DNA of 64,000 bases from Candidatus Aquidulcis sp. (GCA_020723345.1 DYJA01000002.1:43323-107322), one strand, 5' to 3'. Positions 25,189 through 34,439 are shown, numbered from the stretch's first letter. Made by a program: numbers and translations. The notes: a model not told the origin generated them from the sequence alone.

Positions 25189-26925
25189 ATGCGCTTTTCC
25201 AAGTTAGTTGACTATCTCGCGAAACTCGAAGCGACGACGAAACGCTTGGAGATGACGGCGACGCTCGGCGAATTGTTCAAAGACGCGAGCGAAGAAGATA
25301 TCGCGCCGATCATTTATCTGACGCAAGAACGTCTCGGTCCCGCGTTCGAGCCGATTGATTTTGGAATCGGCGAAGCGCTTGCGGCGGAAGCGTTGGCGAA
25401 AGCGTCAGGCAAAGACAAGGATGCGATCAAGAAACTGTACAAACAGCACGGCGATTACGGCATCGTCGCGGAAAAATTGATCGGCGACGAGGCGAAGAAG
25501 TTGAATGTCGCGCAAGTGTTCGAGCGTCTCAAAGCCATCGCGACGACGAGCGGCGAAGGGACGGTCGCGCAAAAAACCGATTTGCTCTCCGACTTACTCC
25601 AGAAACTTTCGGGGCGCGAAGCGCGCTATCTTCTGCGAATTCCGCTCGGACGCTTGCGCCTCGGCATCGGCGATCCGACGGTGATGGAGGGCTTGTCGTG
25701 GTCCAAGACCGGCGACAAATCGCTGCGCCCACAGATCGAGCGCGCGTACAACGTCTGCTCGGACTTGGGGCAGGTGGCGCGCGTTTTTAAAACGGAAGGC
25801 GTCGACGCGCTCGCCAAGATTCAAGTTCAAGTCGGCAATCCGGTGCGGATGGCGCTCGCGGAACGCGCCAAAAGCGCGGAAGACATTGTGACGCGGCTCG
25901 GCAAGTGCGCCATCGAAAATAAATACGACGGCTTTCGTTGTCAGGTTCATAAACGCGGCGACGAAGTACGCATCTTCTCGCGCAATCTGGAAGAGACGAC
26001 GACGATGTTCACCGACATCGTGGAAGGAATTCGCAAACAGATCAAAGCCAAGACCGCGATTCTCGAAGGCGAAGCGTTGTCGTACGATCCAGAGACCGGC
26101 GAGTTTCATCCGTTTCAGGTGACGATGCAGCGCAAACGCAAGTACGATCTCGAAGAGATGACGGTCAAGTATCCGCTGCGCCTCGTCGCGTTCGATCTGT
26201 TGTACATCGACGGCAAAGATTTTACCGGGCAGGGGTACGCGAAAAGACACGCGACGCTCGCATCGACGCTCGCGCCGGGCGAACGCGTCGAAATCTCCAA
26301 GCATTTGGTTACCCAAGACGCCAAAGAGATCGAAAAGTATTTCATGGACGCGATCACGAGCGGCTTGGAAGGCATCATGGCAAAGCGGCTCGATTCCAAA
26401 TATCAAGCGGGCGCGCGCAATTTCAACTGGATCAAATTGAAACGTTCGTACCAGGGGCACTTGTCGGACACGGTGGACGGCGTCGTCGTCGGTTATTTGC
26501 GCGGGCGCGGGATGCGCGCGCGGTTCGGCATCGGCGCGCTGCTCGTCGCGGTGTACGACGACAAGCAAGACAAATTCGCGACGATCGCGAAAATCGGCAC
26601 CGGCTTTTCCGACGCGGAATGGCCCCAGATGCGCGCGCTCCTCGACAAAATCGCGGTGGATCACCCGCCCGCGCGCGTCGACGCGTTGATGCAGCCCGAT
26701 GTCTGGGTGGAGCCAAAATACGTGATCGAAATGCAGGCGGACGAGATTACGCGTTCGCCGATTCACACGGCAGGCAAAGTCGGCGACGAGCCGGGGTACG
26801 CGCTGCGCTTTCCGCGCGTCGTCGGATTCATTCGTACGGATCGCAAAGCGGAAGACGCGACGACGGTGAAGGAAATTCTAAAGATGTTTGAAAAGCAGGG
26901 GAAGGCAAGCGGGAATAACAAATGA
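25189..26925 (+). CDS. lig: ATP-dependent DNA ligase, archaeal type
   Basis: 578 aa. An N-terminal all-alpha DNA-binding domain (about 1-195), then the adenylation domain with motif I KYDGFR (adenylated Lys about 245), motif III FDLLYIDGKDF, IV EGIMAKRLDS and V KLKRSY, and an OB domain ending in RFPRVVGFI with RTDRKAED. The length and N-terminal domain match the archaeal/eukaryotic Lig1 type rather than LigD. It seals nicks in repair or replication. In bacteria this type is found in a few lineages only, usually beside the NAD-dependent LigA. The ATG at 25189 follows CGGAGGTTTCA. Its stop lies in ACAAATG heptads. Confidence 0.92.
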   Translation: MRFSKLVDYLAKLEATTKRLEMTATLGELFKDASEEDIAPIIYLTQERLGPAFEPIDFGIGEALAAEALAKASGKDKDAIKKLYKQHGDYGIVAEKLIGDEAKKLNVAQVFERLKAIATTSGEGTVAQKTDLLSDLLQKLSGREARYLLRIPLGRLRLGIGDPTVMEGLSWSKTGDKSLRPQIERAYNVCSDLGQVARVFKTEGVDALAKIQVQVGNPVRMALAERAKSAEDIVTRLGKCAIENKYDGFRCQVHKRGDEVRIFSRNLEETTTMFTDIVEGIRKQIKAKTAILEGEALSYDPETGEFHPFQVTMQRKRKYDLEEMTVKYPLRLVAFDLLYIDGKDFTGQGYAKRHATLASTLAPGERVEISKHLVTQDAKEIEKYFMDAITSGLEGIMAKRLDSKYQAGARNFNWIKLKRSYQGHLSDTVDGVVVGYLRGRGMRARFGIGALLVAVYDDKQDKFATIAKIGTGFSDAEWPQMRALLDKIAVDHPPARVDALMQPDVWVEPKYVIEMQADEITRSPIHTAGKVGDEPGYALRFPRVVGFIRTDRKAEDATTVKEILKMFEKQGKASGNNK

Positions 26926-26941
26926 CAAATGACAAATGAGG
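26907..26941. repeat. ACAAATG heptads at the ligase stop
   Basis: AACAAATGACAAATGACAAA; the ligase TGA is within it. Confidence 0.8.
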
Positions 26942-26944
26942 AAA

Positions 26945-28084
26945 TTATTCCATCACGCGCAAGAACACTTGCACCACCGCCGGATCGAAATGGGTTCCGG
27001 CGCAACGTCGAATTTCTTGGAGCGCTTCCGCTTTGGGTCGCGCGGGTTTGTAATCGCGGCGATCGGTGATCGCGCTGTACGAATCGACGACCGCGAGAAT
27101 ACGCGCCCCTAACGGAATTTCTTCGCCCGCCAAACCCTTCGGATAACCGGTACCGTCGAAATGCTCGTGATGGTTCGCAACGATGCGCGCGGTGCCTGCC
27201 AACCGCGGCATCGGCAAAAGAATCTGTGCGCCAATCGCGGGGTGTCGCCGCATTTGTTCCCATTCCTGGGGATCGAGTGCGGCTGGTTTTTTTAGTACGG
27301 TATCTGCCACTCCGATCTTACCGACGTCGTGCAAGATCGCGCCGTACTTGAGTTCTTCCAGATCCGTCTCGTTCATTCCCAGAACGCGTCCGATTGCCAC
27401 TGCCATTTCCGCCATGTGTTGTGAGTGCTTGCTCGTATACGTGTCTTTGGCGTCGACGGCTTGAGCGAGCGCAAGCACGGCTTGCAAGTAGGTGCGGTGC
27501 AATTCAGTTTCGGATTCTTTCAACTTGGACTGCACCAGTTGATATTGACGGCGCACGCTCGTGCCGATGCCATCGGTGAGCAGCGCGAAGACGATGAGGA
27601 CAGCCGCGTTCAACATCTCCTGCGCCGGCGCTGCGCGGACGAAGCCGAACAGATTCGCCACGCCGATATATCCAAACGCGGAGAGTGCGCCGCTCAAGTA
27701 CGCCCAGCCCGATCCGAAAAGCAGCGTGGCGATGATCGGCAAATTAAAATAGAACAACCAGAGCGAGGGAAGCGCGCGATAGAAAAACGCGACCATCAGC
27801 GTGATGAGCAAGACGTTCATCGAGACTGCGATTGGGGCGAGGCGCGTCCAGCCCAGGCGCATCTGGGCGCGCGCCAAACCGAGCAGATACACGATGTCGA
27901 TGATGATGAAAACGAGAAAGGCGCGCGTCTCCTCCCATTCGAGATCGAAAAACGGGATCAAGACAAAAGTGAGAGAGATGATCAGCGTGGAAATCGCAAA
28001 CAGGACGCGGTTGAGCGACAGCGTGGAGAATGCGCGCAGATTCGCGATGGGCGCGCGGGCGGGGTCAGTGATGGACAGCGTCAT
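26945..28084 (-). CDS. Membrane HD-GYP phosphodiesterase
   Basis: 379 aa. Five to six membrane helices (about 25-180) and a short helix are followed by an HD-GYP domain (about 200-378) with HDVGKIGVAD, HHEHFDGTGYPKG and RILAVVDSYSAITD. The catalytic HD and HHE..DG..GYP residues are intact, so it should degrade cyclic di-GMP in response to a membrane signal. It has no receiver or PAS domain. It converges with the ligase gene, and tRNA-Arg lies just upstream. Confidence 0.9.
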   Translation of the reverse strand: MTLSITDPARAPIANLRAFSTLSLNRVLFAISTLIISLTFVLIPFFDLEWEETRAFLVFIIIDIVYLLGLARAQMRLGWTRLAPIAVSMNVLLITLMVAFFYRALPSLWLFYFNLPIIATLLFGSGWAYLSGALSAFGYIGVANLFGFVRAAPAQEMLNAAVLIVFALLTDGIGTSVRRQYQLVQSKLKESETELHRTYLQAVLALAQAVDAKDTYTSKHSQHMAEMAVAIGRVLGMNETDLEELKYGAILHDVGKIGVADTVLKKPAALDPQEWEQMRRHPAIGAQILLPMPRLAGTARIVANHHEHFDGTGYPKGLAGEEIPLGARILAVVDSYSAITDRRDYKPARPKAEALQEIRRCAGTHFDPAVVQVFLRVME

Positions 28085-28117
28085 ATACCCTCAAATGCTA
28101 ATTGAGCAAGCGCAATC

Positions 28118-28158
28118 TGGCGTCGGCAATTTGTCATTTGCCCATTGGCGATTTGTCA
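28118..28158. repeat. ATTTGTC-type heptads
   Basis: GGCAATTTGTCATTTGCCCA and GGCGATTTGTCATTCCC, between the HD-GYP gene and tRNA-Arg. Confidence 0.65.
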
Positions 28159-28165
28159 TTCCCAG

Positions 28166-28239
28166 TGCCCCTGGCGGGACTCGAACCCACAACCTTTTGC
28201 TTAGAAGGCAATTGCTCTATCCACTTGAGCTACGGGGGC
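28166..28239 (-). tRNA. tRNA-Arg (anticodon TCT)
   Basis: 74 nt. Acceptor GCCCCCG pairs with CAGGGGC with one mismatch. The D-arm is GCTCAAGTGGATAGAGC, the anticodon loop CTTCTAA and the T-arm GTGGG TTCGAGT CCCGC; discriminator A; CCA not encoded. UCU reads AGA/AGG. In eukaryotes tRNA-Arg(UCU) is a classic carrier of mcm5U34, of interest because elp3 and a trm9-like gene lie about 5 kb away. Confidence 0.92.
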
Positions 28240-28259
28240 AATCATCTGCGCGTATTTTA

Positions 28260-28865
28260 CTATGAAATCACTTGCGGGTCAAAACTGTTGCCGATTTCCG
28301 CAAGCCATTCCTCCGTCTCGCGCGGCGAACGCAATCGAATCAATTTCAGATGCGCGTACTCGGGTTGTTGCAGCAACGCGGGATAATCGCGGCGATGGCG
28401 CGGGCGCGACGTGAGCACCCACAGGAAGAGCGAATCGCGGCTGAAAAAAGCGTTGCGCGCGCGCTCGCGATTGCCGCCCCATAATTTTTCGCGCGTGACG
28501 ACGCGCTTGAGCGTACGCCACCACAGCCGCCAGAAAATCACCGGCAGCGCATAATCCATCCAGATGATTGTGTCCGCGCGCGCCCAAATAATGTCGCGCG
28601 CTTTGCCATAGTTGCCGTCAATCACCCAGCAATCGCCGCGCAGCGCGGCATCCACGCGCGCGCGAAAAACATCGCGCGGCGCTTCAGCCCAGTTCGGCTC
28701 CCAGTGCAGCGCGTCTAGTTCGACGTGCGGATAGCCCAGCCGGTGCGCCAATTCGCGCGCAAGCGTCGTTTTCCCTGAGCCAGTTGTACCGACAACCGCA
28801 ACGCGCCGCAAAGTATGAAGGATGAAGGAGGAAGTATGAAGCATCTGACTTTGCGAATTCTTCAT
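28260..28865 (-). CDS. P-loop kinase-like protein (FlaR/adenylate kinase-like)
   Basis: 201 aa. Walker A VAVVGTTGSGKTTLAREL, then LGYPHVELDALHWEPNW, RVDAALRGDCWVIDGNYGK and WRTLKRVVTREKLWGGNRE follow the 'DNA topology modulation protein FlaR-related' family, which looks like small-molecule kinases. The substrate is unknown. The first 19 residues (MKNSQSQMLHTSSFILHTL) are translated heptad repeat, and the ribosome site AGAAGGAT is itself part of the repeat. The native start was probably close to LRRVAVVG. Confidence 0.75.
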   Translation of the reverse strand: MKNSQSQMLHTSSFILHTLRRVAVVGTTGSGKTTLARELAHRLGYPHVELDALHWEPNWAEAPRDVFRARVDAALRGDCWVIDGNYGKARDIIWARADTIIWMDYALPVIFWRLWWRTLKRVVTREKLWGGNRERARNAFFSRDSLFLWVLTSRPRHRRDYPALLQQPEYAHLKLIRLRSPRETEEWLAEIGNSFDPQVIS

Positions 28866-28898
28866 ACTTTATCCTTCCGACTTCTGACTTGATGTCAT
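28805..28898. repeat. TATGAAG/GATGAAG heptad inverted repeat
   Basis: GTATGAAGGATGAAGGAGGA and the inverted TTCATACTTTATCCTTCCGA. It encodes the kinase-like protein's N-terminus and ends at the stop of the YVTN gene. Confidence 0.8.
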
Positions 28899-31432
28899 TC
28901 CCATTTCCCATCCGAAAACAACGCGTACACGCGCGTTCGATCCGCGCCGACGAAAACCTGCCCGCGCTCGAATTTCTGCGCGAGCGCGGCGTACCCGCCG
29001 ATTTCGTTTTCGGTTGCCGCGCCGAGTTTAGCGCGCACCGCGGATTGATCGCACCACAGTTTGCCAAAACCGCGCTTGGGTTTCAGCAAGCCCGCCGCGA
29101 CGCCGACAGTCGGGCAACCATCTTCCGGCAGCGCGCTCGTCCAGGTGTCGTTGAATTGCAGCCAGGTCTTGTCGTCGAACAAGACGACGATGCGTTTTTC
29201 GTCGTCGCGCCAAAACATCGCGCCATGCTCAAATTTCTGCGACGCGAAATTCGTCGTCCGCTCGTTTTCCGTTGGGCAGCCGAGACGCGCGGTTATTTCT
29301 GTCGCCGAACGGAGCAGGCCAAGCGCGGGAATCGCGCAGGCAGGCGGCGCGCTTGTCGCGCGCGGCGTGGTAATGGCGCGCGTCGTCGGCGTTGCCAATG
29401 GCGGCAGCGTCGGATAAGGTGATGGCGTGAACGTCGGCGTTGGCGAAGGCGGCGTAGGCGCGCTCGCGTCTTGAATGAGTGTGATCGAACCATCGTTGCG
29501 ATTGGCGACGTAGATCGTGTTGCCGAGCCGCGTCATCTTGCCCGGCGCGTTTACTTGCAGTTGCGCGACTTGTCCGAACGAATTCGTGTCGAGAACAAGA
29601 ATTGTGTTGTCCGCTGGTATGGGCGTCGGACCGCCGCTGCGTGTGTAATTTGAGATTTGCGAAATAAACAGGTGATTGGTGTCGGGATTGAAAATCATTC
29701 CCGCGACGCGCGCGACGAGCGGCAGCGCGGACGCCCTCTTGTCGTCGGCGTCGAACGCGTCGAGTTCGTTCGTGAATGCCATCGGGTGAGTGCCGGCGAC
29801 AAAGACGCGATTCGTCTTTGGATCAATCGCGATGTGATCGTGGTTGCCATAGTGCGCGAGCGTGCTGCGTTGTTGCAGCGTGTCGCCGTCGACGCTGTAC
29901 GTCACGTTGCGCGAGTTGGAACCAGGGATGCCGTTCCAGCCGACTGCGTAAATGCGATTGTTGTTTGGATTGATGCGGATGAATTGCGGACTGATTTGCG
30001 AGCCGATAGTGCTGCCGCGCATCGTCAATAGTCCGACCGGCGCGAGCGTGTTCGCGTCCAAGATCACGCCGCCGGCAAAGATGCGCCCGCGCGCGTTGTC
30101 CACGGCGACAGTCGTCAGCGCGCGCGTGATCGGCGGCGTGACGCGCGCAGTCAGAGTCGTTTCGTCGATGATCGCCAGCGTGCCGTCGGCGGAGTTCGCG
30201 ACCAAGACGCGATTGGCTTGCGCGTCGCGCGCGAGATCGCTGGGATGGCGTCCCGCGGCGATTTCTTTGACGATGCGCGCGCCTTCGATCACAAAGACCG
30301 AATCGGTCGACGCGCTCGCAGCGTAGACGCGCCCGGCGTTTTCGTTCGCGACGAGCGCGGTGACGTTCATCCCAAGCGGAATCGTTCCGACAACCTGGTT
30401 GGATTGCGTGTCGATGACGCTCACGCTGTCGCTGTCCGTGTTCGCGACATAGAGTCGCCGCGCCGCGTCGTCGAGCGCGAGCGCGTTGGGGCGCAGACCA
30501 ACCGCAATCGTCGCGATTTCACTCATCGCGCGCGGGTCGATTACCGAAATGCTATTCGCAAACGAATTGGCGACGTACACGCGCGTGCCGTCCGGATTGA
30601 CAACCGCACCGCGCGGATCGCCGCCGATCTTGACGCGCCCGCGCAGCGTGCCCGACGTCGGATCGAGCGCGGTCAGGTATTGCGTGTTCGTCGCGGAATC
30701 GTACAGCGCGAGGAAAAGATTTTCGCCGGAGGACGCGACCGCGAGCGTAAAGTAACTGCCCTTGGTCGCGTGCGTCGCGAGAATTTGTCCCGTCGTCGAA
30801 TCGAGGACGACGATTTTTTCGTACGCCATCACGTAGACGCGATGGCGCGCCGGATCGCCGACGAGGTTGAGGACGCTGAACGCGTTCGGGATCGTAATCG
30901 TGCGCTGAATTTGGAGCGTCGCGGGATCGAGGATGTAGACGTTCGCCTTCGATGCTGTGCCGACGAACAAACGATTTTCCTGGAACAACAACACGGCGGG
31001 ATCTTCGCCGATGGTTTGCGTCGACGCGATTTGATCGTTCGCGATGAGCGCGATCGTTTTGTCCGCGCTTCCGATGTACAATCGTTTTTGCGCCGCGTCT
31101 GCCGCGAGCGCGTTCGCCTTTTTGCCGAGCGGAATGAACTTGACGACGCGGTCGTTTTGAATGATCGCGAGATTCTCAGTGCTGCTGTTCAGCGTGTAGA
31201 ACCTGTCGCCGAGTGAAGCGATGGCGTACGGATTGCGCCCGACGCCCGGCAAATCGCGGAGCGCGACGCGTTCGCGCACGCCGAACGCGACAGTCGTTGG
31301 AATCGGCGCGCGAGTTGATGCGGGAGGGGTTGGAGTCGCCAGAGGAACCGACGTGGGTGCGGGCGGCGCAGTGGGTGCCGCGCACGCGACAACAAGAACG
31401 ACAAAGAAAATTCCCAGGATTCTGAGTTTCAC
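28895..31432 (-). CDS. YVTN-type beta-propeller lipoprotein
   Basis: 845 aa. The signal peptide ends in the lipobox VVAC (about residues 14-17) and is followed by a Thr/Pro linker. Residues about 55-650 are a run of YVTN/NHL-like propeller blades (RLYIGSADKTIALI, RVYVANSFANSISVIDPRA, RLYVANTDSDSVSVIDTQ), likely two propellers, facing the outside. After a second Thr/Pro linker come two copies of a 60-aa unit of the form LG.PTENE...QKFEHG.MFW....IVVLFDD.TW (about 715-775 and 795-845). Probably a surface binding protein. Start GTG at 31432 with GGAGGTGTGCC. Confidence 0.88.
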   Translation of the reverse strand: MKLRILGIFFVVLVVACAAPTAPPAPTSVPLATPTPPASTRAPIPTTVAFGVRERVALRDLPGVGRNPYAIASLGDRFYTLNSSTENLAIIQNDRVVKFIPLGKKANALAADAAQKRLYIGSADKTIALIANDQIASTQTIGEDPAVLLFQENRLFVGTASKANVYILDPATLQIQRTITIPNAFSVLNLVGDPARHRVYVMAYEKIVVLDSTTGQILATHATKGSYFTLAVASSGENLFLALYDSATNTQYLTALDPTSGTLRGRVKIGGDPRGAVVNPDGTRVYVANSFANSISVIDPRAMSEIATIAVGLRPNALALDDAARRLYVANTDSDSVSVIDTQSNQVVGTIPLGMNVTALVANENAGRVYAASASTDSVFVIEGARIVKEIAAGRHPSDLARDAQANRVLVANSADGTLAIIDETTLTARVTPPITRALTTVAVDNARGRIFAGGVILDANTLAPVGLLTMRGSTIGSQISPQFIRINPNNNRIYAVGWNGIPGSNSRNVTYSVDGDTLQQRSTLAHYGNHDHIAIDPKTNRVFVAGTHPMAFTNELDAFDADDKRASALPLVARVAGMIFNPDTNHLFISQISNYTRSGGPTPIPADNTILVLDTNSFGQVAQLQVNAPGKMTRLGNTIYVANRNDGSITLIQDASAPTPPSPTPTFTPSPYPTLPPLATPTTRAITTPRATSAPPACAIPALGLLRSATEITARLGCPTENERTTNFASQKFEHGAMFWRDDEKRIVVLFDDKTWLQFNDTWTSALPEDGCPTVGVAAGLLKPKRGFGKLWCDQSAVRAKLGAATENEIGGYAALAQKFERGQVFVGADRTRVYALFSDGKWE

Positions 31433-31475
31433 GGCACACCTCCACTGCGCGGATTGTACTCGATGTGCCGATGGG

Positions 31476-31574
31476 GGTCAAATAGTCCGGTGGTCGTCTA
31501 GTCGAATAGTCGCGCAGTCATTTGACGAACTGACCATTCGACCGCGTGACTATTCGACTATATACCGCGCGACT
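31476..31574. repeat. AATAGTC/GACTATT inverted repeat
   Basis: TCGTCTAGTCGAATAGTCGC and the inverted CGTGACTATTCGACTATATA; the hydrolase stop TAG is its last word. Confidence 0.75.
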
Positions 31575-32640
31575 ATTTGACGTACTTGTCGAGCCACGCG
31601 AGCGTTTTTGCCCAGGCGTCTTTTGCCGCGTTCGCGTTGTAGTTCGCGCCGGTATCGTTGTGGAACGCGTGCGCCGCGCCGTCGTACACTCGTTTTTCAA
31701 AGGTCTTGTTGTTCTGTTTCAGCGCGGCTTCGATTTCGGGAATGCCCGCGTTGATGCGCGTGTCGGTGCCGCCGTAAATCGCGAGCACGGCGGCTCGGAT
31801 GTTTGGCACGTCAGCCAATGGCGGATTGGGACCGTAGAACGGAATCGCCGCGCGCAGTTCGGGAATTTGCGTCGCGCAGCGCCACGTCACGCCGCCGCCG
31901 AAACAAAAGCCAAACATGCCGACGCGCTCTTTTGCGACGAACGGTTGGCTCTGCATGTAGACAAGTCCCGCTTTGAAATCATCAACGAAGCGTTGCGGCG
32001 GAACGTTGCCCAACACGCCCGGCACATTCGCGCCGACTTTATCCGTGCCGCCTTCTTGCGATAGCAAATCAACCGCGAGCGCGGCGTAACCGGCTTTTGC
32101 TGCGCGCCGCGCGACGTCTTTGATATGTTCGGTGAGCCCGCGATTCTCGTGGCAGATCAACGCGATTGGGAACGCTCCATTGCCTTTGGGCTTGGCGAGG
32201 TACGCCATAATTTTCGCGCCCTTGGAATCGAACTCGACCATCTTCGCTTCGATGTCCGGATCATCCGGGCGAATCGTGATCGGATTGACGGTCGCGACCG
32301 GCGTCGTCGCAAGTGTTGCGACGACGGTGGCAGTCGCGACGACGGTGGGTGCGGACGTGGTGGTCGGCGCGGTGGTCGGCGGTGGCGCAGAGGTCGCTGT
32401 CGGCGCGGCGGGTGGCTGGGTCGCCGGAACTGGCGTCGCGGTAGGCGCGGGCGCGCACGCGGTAAGAAAACTACTGGCGAACGCGAAACTGCCAAAGACC
32501 GCCGCGAGTTTCTGTAACGCCGCGCGGCGTGTCAGACGACCTTCCTGATAATCTTCGACAAATTCCTCGACGAGGTAATTTCGCAAGGAATCATCTCCGC
32601 CGGTCGTGTCACTCGGCGGGATGGCTGGCTTGTGGCTCAT
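31573..32640 (-). CDS. Secreted dienelactone hydrolase-family protein (Tat lipoprotein)
   Basis: 355 aa. The N-terminus has a twin-arginine-like motif (LTRRAALQKLAAVFG, about 41-55), a hydrophobic stretch and the lipobox LTAC, then a Thr/Pro linker. The catalytic domain (about 115-355) is a DLH-type alpha/beta hydrolase: nucleophile Cys in FGFCFGGG, Asp in YGGTDTRINAG, His in AAHAFHND. It should act on lactones or esters outside the membrane. Start at 32640 with GGAGGAGAGT. The 31 residues before the RR motif are unusually long for a Tat signal. Confidence 0.88.
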   Translation of the reverse strand: MSHKPAIPPSDTTGGDDSLRNYLVEEFVEDYQEGRLTRRAALQKLAAVFGSFAFASSFLTACAPAPTATPVPATQPPAAPTATSAPPPTTAPTTTSAPTVVATATVVATLATTPVATVNPITIRPDDPDIEAKMVEFDSKGAKIMAYLAKPKGNGAFPIALICHENRGLTEHIKDVARRAAKAGYAALAVDLLSQEGGTDKVGANVPGVLGNVPPQRFVDDFKAGLVYMQSQPFVAKERVGMFGFCFGGGVTWRCATQIPELRAAIPFYGPNPPLADVPNIRAAVLAIYGGTDTRINAGIPEIEAALKQNNKTFEKRVYDGAAHAFHNDTGANYNANAAKDAWAKTLAWLDKYVK

Positions 32641-32748
32641 ACTCTCCTCCTTCATTTTGCGGAGCAAGTTTGAAAATCAATGTTGAGTATTGCGGAATTT
32701 CCTTTAGAAGGAATTAGAAAATGACGAGAACGCATAAGAAAAAAATAA

Positions 32749-32778
32749 GACCCGGAGGGGTTCGATTCCCTCCGGGTC
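32749..32778 (-). terminator. Rho-independent terminator of elp3
   Basis: An 11-bp stem GACCCGGAGGG/CCCTCCGGGTC with an 8-base loop. On the minus strand it is followed by TTATTTTTTTC. It begins at the base after the elp3 stop and belongs to the AGACC...GGTCT hairpin family. Confidence 0.9.
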
Positions 32779-34422
32779 TCACACCGACTTGCGCATATAC
32801 AATTCGCCCAACGCGAAACCATGTTTGCGATAGTACGCGCGCGTGCCGATGGCTGAGATCACCGCGATCCGTTTGAATTCTGCCGCGCGCGCGATTTGCA
32901 TCGCGTGTTCGATCAGTCGCGCGCCCAGCCCGGCGTGCTGCGCTTCGCCGTCGCTCTCCGCGCCGATTTCGAGCGCGCGACCGTAGATATGCACTTCGCG
33001 GATCATCGCGCACCCGCGCACTTCGTCCAAAATTTCATCGCGCGGCGCGTCCGGCGATGGCAGCGACAGGCGCAAAAATCCCGCGAGGCGATTGTGCGGC
33101 GTGACGAAACTGAGCAAGTGCTCGATTGTCGCGTCGGTCGGATATGTCAGCGTGTCGAGCCGCAATTCCTCCGGGGTGATTTTTTCGTTGCGGACTTCGC
33201 GGCAGCGAATGCACTGGCATTGCAAACCGCGCGCTCGCATCGCGCGCTGAACGACAACGCGCAAGTCAGATGTCGTATTGCCTGCGGCGATGTAACTCGC
33301 GGGAAGGTCGCGCACGACGCGGTTGATGCGGCAGTACGGCGGCACAATGCGCTTGCATGCGACGAGCAAGTCCACGAGTTCTGGCTCGGTGTACGGATGA
33401 TACTCGCCGCGTTGCCAGCGCGCGTACAATTCCGTTCCCTCGATCAAACTGCACGGATAAATTTTCAGTTCGTCGGGTCGCAGCGCAGGATCATCCCACA
33501 ACCGCGCGAAATCGACGCGATCCGCTTCCGGCGTCGCGCCGAACAAATTCGGCATCCAGTGCAAGTGCAACTTGAAACCTGCGAGACGCAGCAGTCGCAT
33601 CGCGCGCCGCGTATCCGCGACGGTATGCCCGCGACAATTCGCTTCCAGAATTCTGTCGTCGAGCGATTGCGCGCCCATTTGCGCTTTGGTCGCGCCGAGC
33701 CAGCGCAAGCGGCGCACCTCGTCAAGCGTGATGTGATCGGGGCGCGTTTCCATCACCATGCCGACGCTGCGATGCGCGGCGGTTTCGTTCGCGCGCTGCG
33801 CCTCGACGAGCGACGCCGAATCGCGCGCGTTCATCGCGTCGAGGCAGCGCTGGACGAACCACTCTTGATACTTGTGTGGATACGCCGACCACGTACCGCC
33901 GAGGATCAGCAATTCGATTTTATCTGTCGCGTGCCCGATAGTTTCGAGTGTGTGGATGCGCGCGGCAGTTTGCGCGAACGGATCGAAATGATGTTCTTCC
34001 GCGCGCTGCGCGCCGGGTTCGAGCGGCAAGTAACTTTTCGGGAATCCTTCCGCCTCGGGACAAAAGATGCACTTGCCGGGGCAGGGGTACGGACCCGTCA
34101 TCACCGCGACCGGGGTTACGCCCGACATCGTGCGCACGGGCTTGAGTTGCAGTCGTTCGAACAGCGCGCGGTCGAACGCGAGCACGCCGCGCGCGACAAG
34201 TTGGCGGTACGCCGCGACGATTTTTTCTTGCGGCACCGGGCGGTCGCCCGCGGTAACGTGCCGCATAATCAAGCGATTTAATTCCTGGCGCGTCAAATGA
34301 TCATCGGCGCGCACCGCGTCGAAGAGCGCGAGCAGCGCGTCTTGATGTTGGTCGAGATCAATTTCGGCGCGGCGTTTGGCTTGCCATGCGCGCCGCGCGC
34401 GTTCTCGTTCTGGCTTATTCAT
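32779..34422 (-). CDS. elp3: Elp3-family radical SAM / GNAT tRNA-uridine-34 modifying enzyme
   Basis: 547 aa. The N-terminal basic segment binds tRNA. The radical SAM core has PYPCPGKCIFCP (Cx3Cx2C), PKSYLPLEPGAQRA, DPFAQTAARIHTLETIGH and ELLILGGTWSAYP, matching Elp3 rather than other radical SAM enzymes. The C-terminal GNAT fold has GLGARLIEHAMQIAR and AYYRKHGFALGELYMRK. Elp3 adds a carboxymethyl group to C5 of U34 using SAM and acetyl-CoA. Bacterial Elp3 (e.g. in Dehalococcoides) works without the other Elongator subunits. It diverges from a Trm9-like methyltransferase, the next enzyme of the eukaryotic pathway. Confidence 0.95.
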   Translation of the reverse strand: MNKPERERARRAWQAKRRAEIDLDQHQDALLALFDAVRADDHLTRQELNRLIMRHVTAGDRPVPQEKIVAAYRQLVARGVLAFDRALFERLQLKPVRTMSGVTPVAVMTGPYPCPGKCIFCPEAEGFPKSYLPLEPGAQRAEEHHFDPFAQTAARIHTLETIGHATDKIELLILGGTWSAYPHKYQEWFVQRCLDAMNARDSASLVEAQRANETAAHRSVGMVMETRPDHITLDEVRRLRWLGATKAQMGAQSLDDRILEANCRGHTVADTRRAMRLLRLAGFKLHLHWMPNLFGATPEADRVDFARLWDDPALRPDELKIYPCSLIEGTELYARWQRGEYHPYTEPELVDLLVACKRIVPPYCRINRVVRDLPASYIAAGNTTSDLRVVVQRAMRARGLQCQCIRCREVRNEKITPEELRLDTLTYPTDATIEHLLSFVTPHNRLAGFLRLSLPSPDAPRDEILDEVRGCAMIREVHIYGRALEIGAESDGEAQHAGLGARLIEHAMQIARAAEFKRIAVISAIGTRAYYRKHGFALGELYMRKSV

Positions 34423-34439
34423 GGTATAATCTAGCCCAG

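Noticed and set aside
30218..31216. 332-aa plus-strand open frame
   Set aside because: Antisense of the YVTN propeller repeats; the apparent repeats mirror the blades.
32896..34281. 461-aa open frame on the plus strand
   Set aside because: Antisense of elp3; Arg/His-rich shadow reading.
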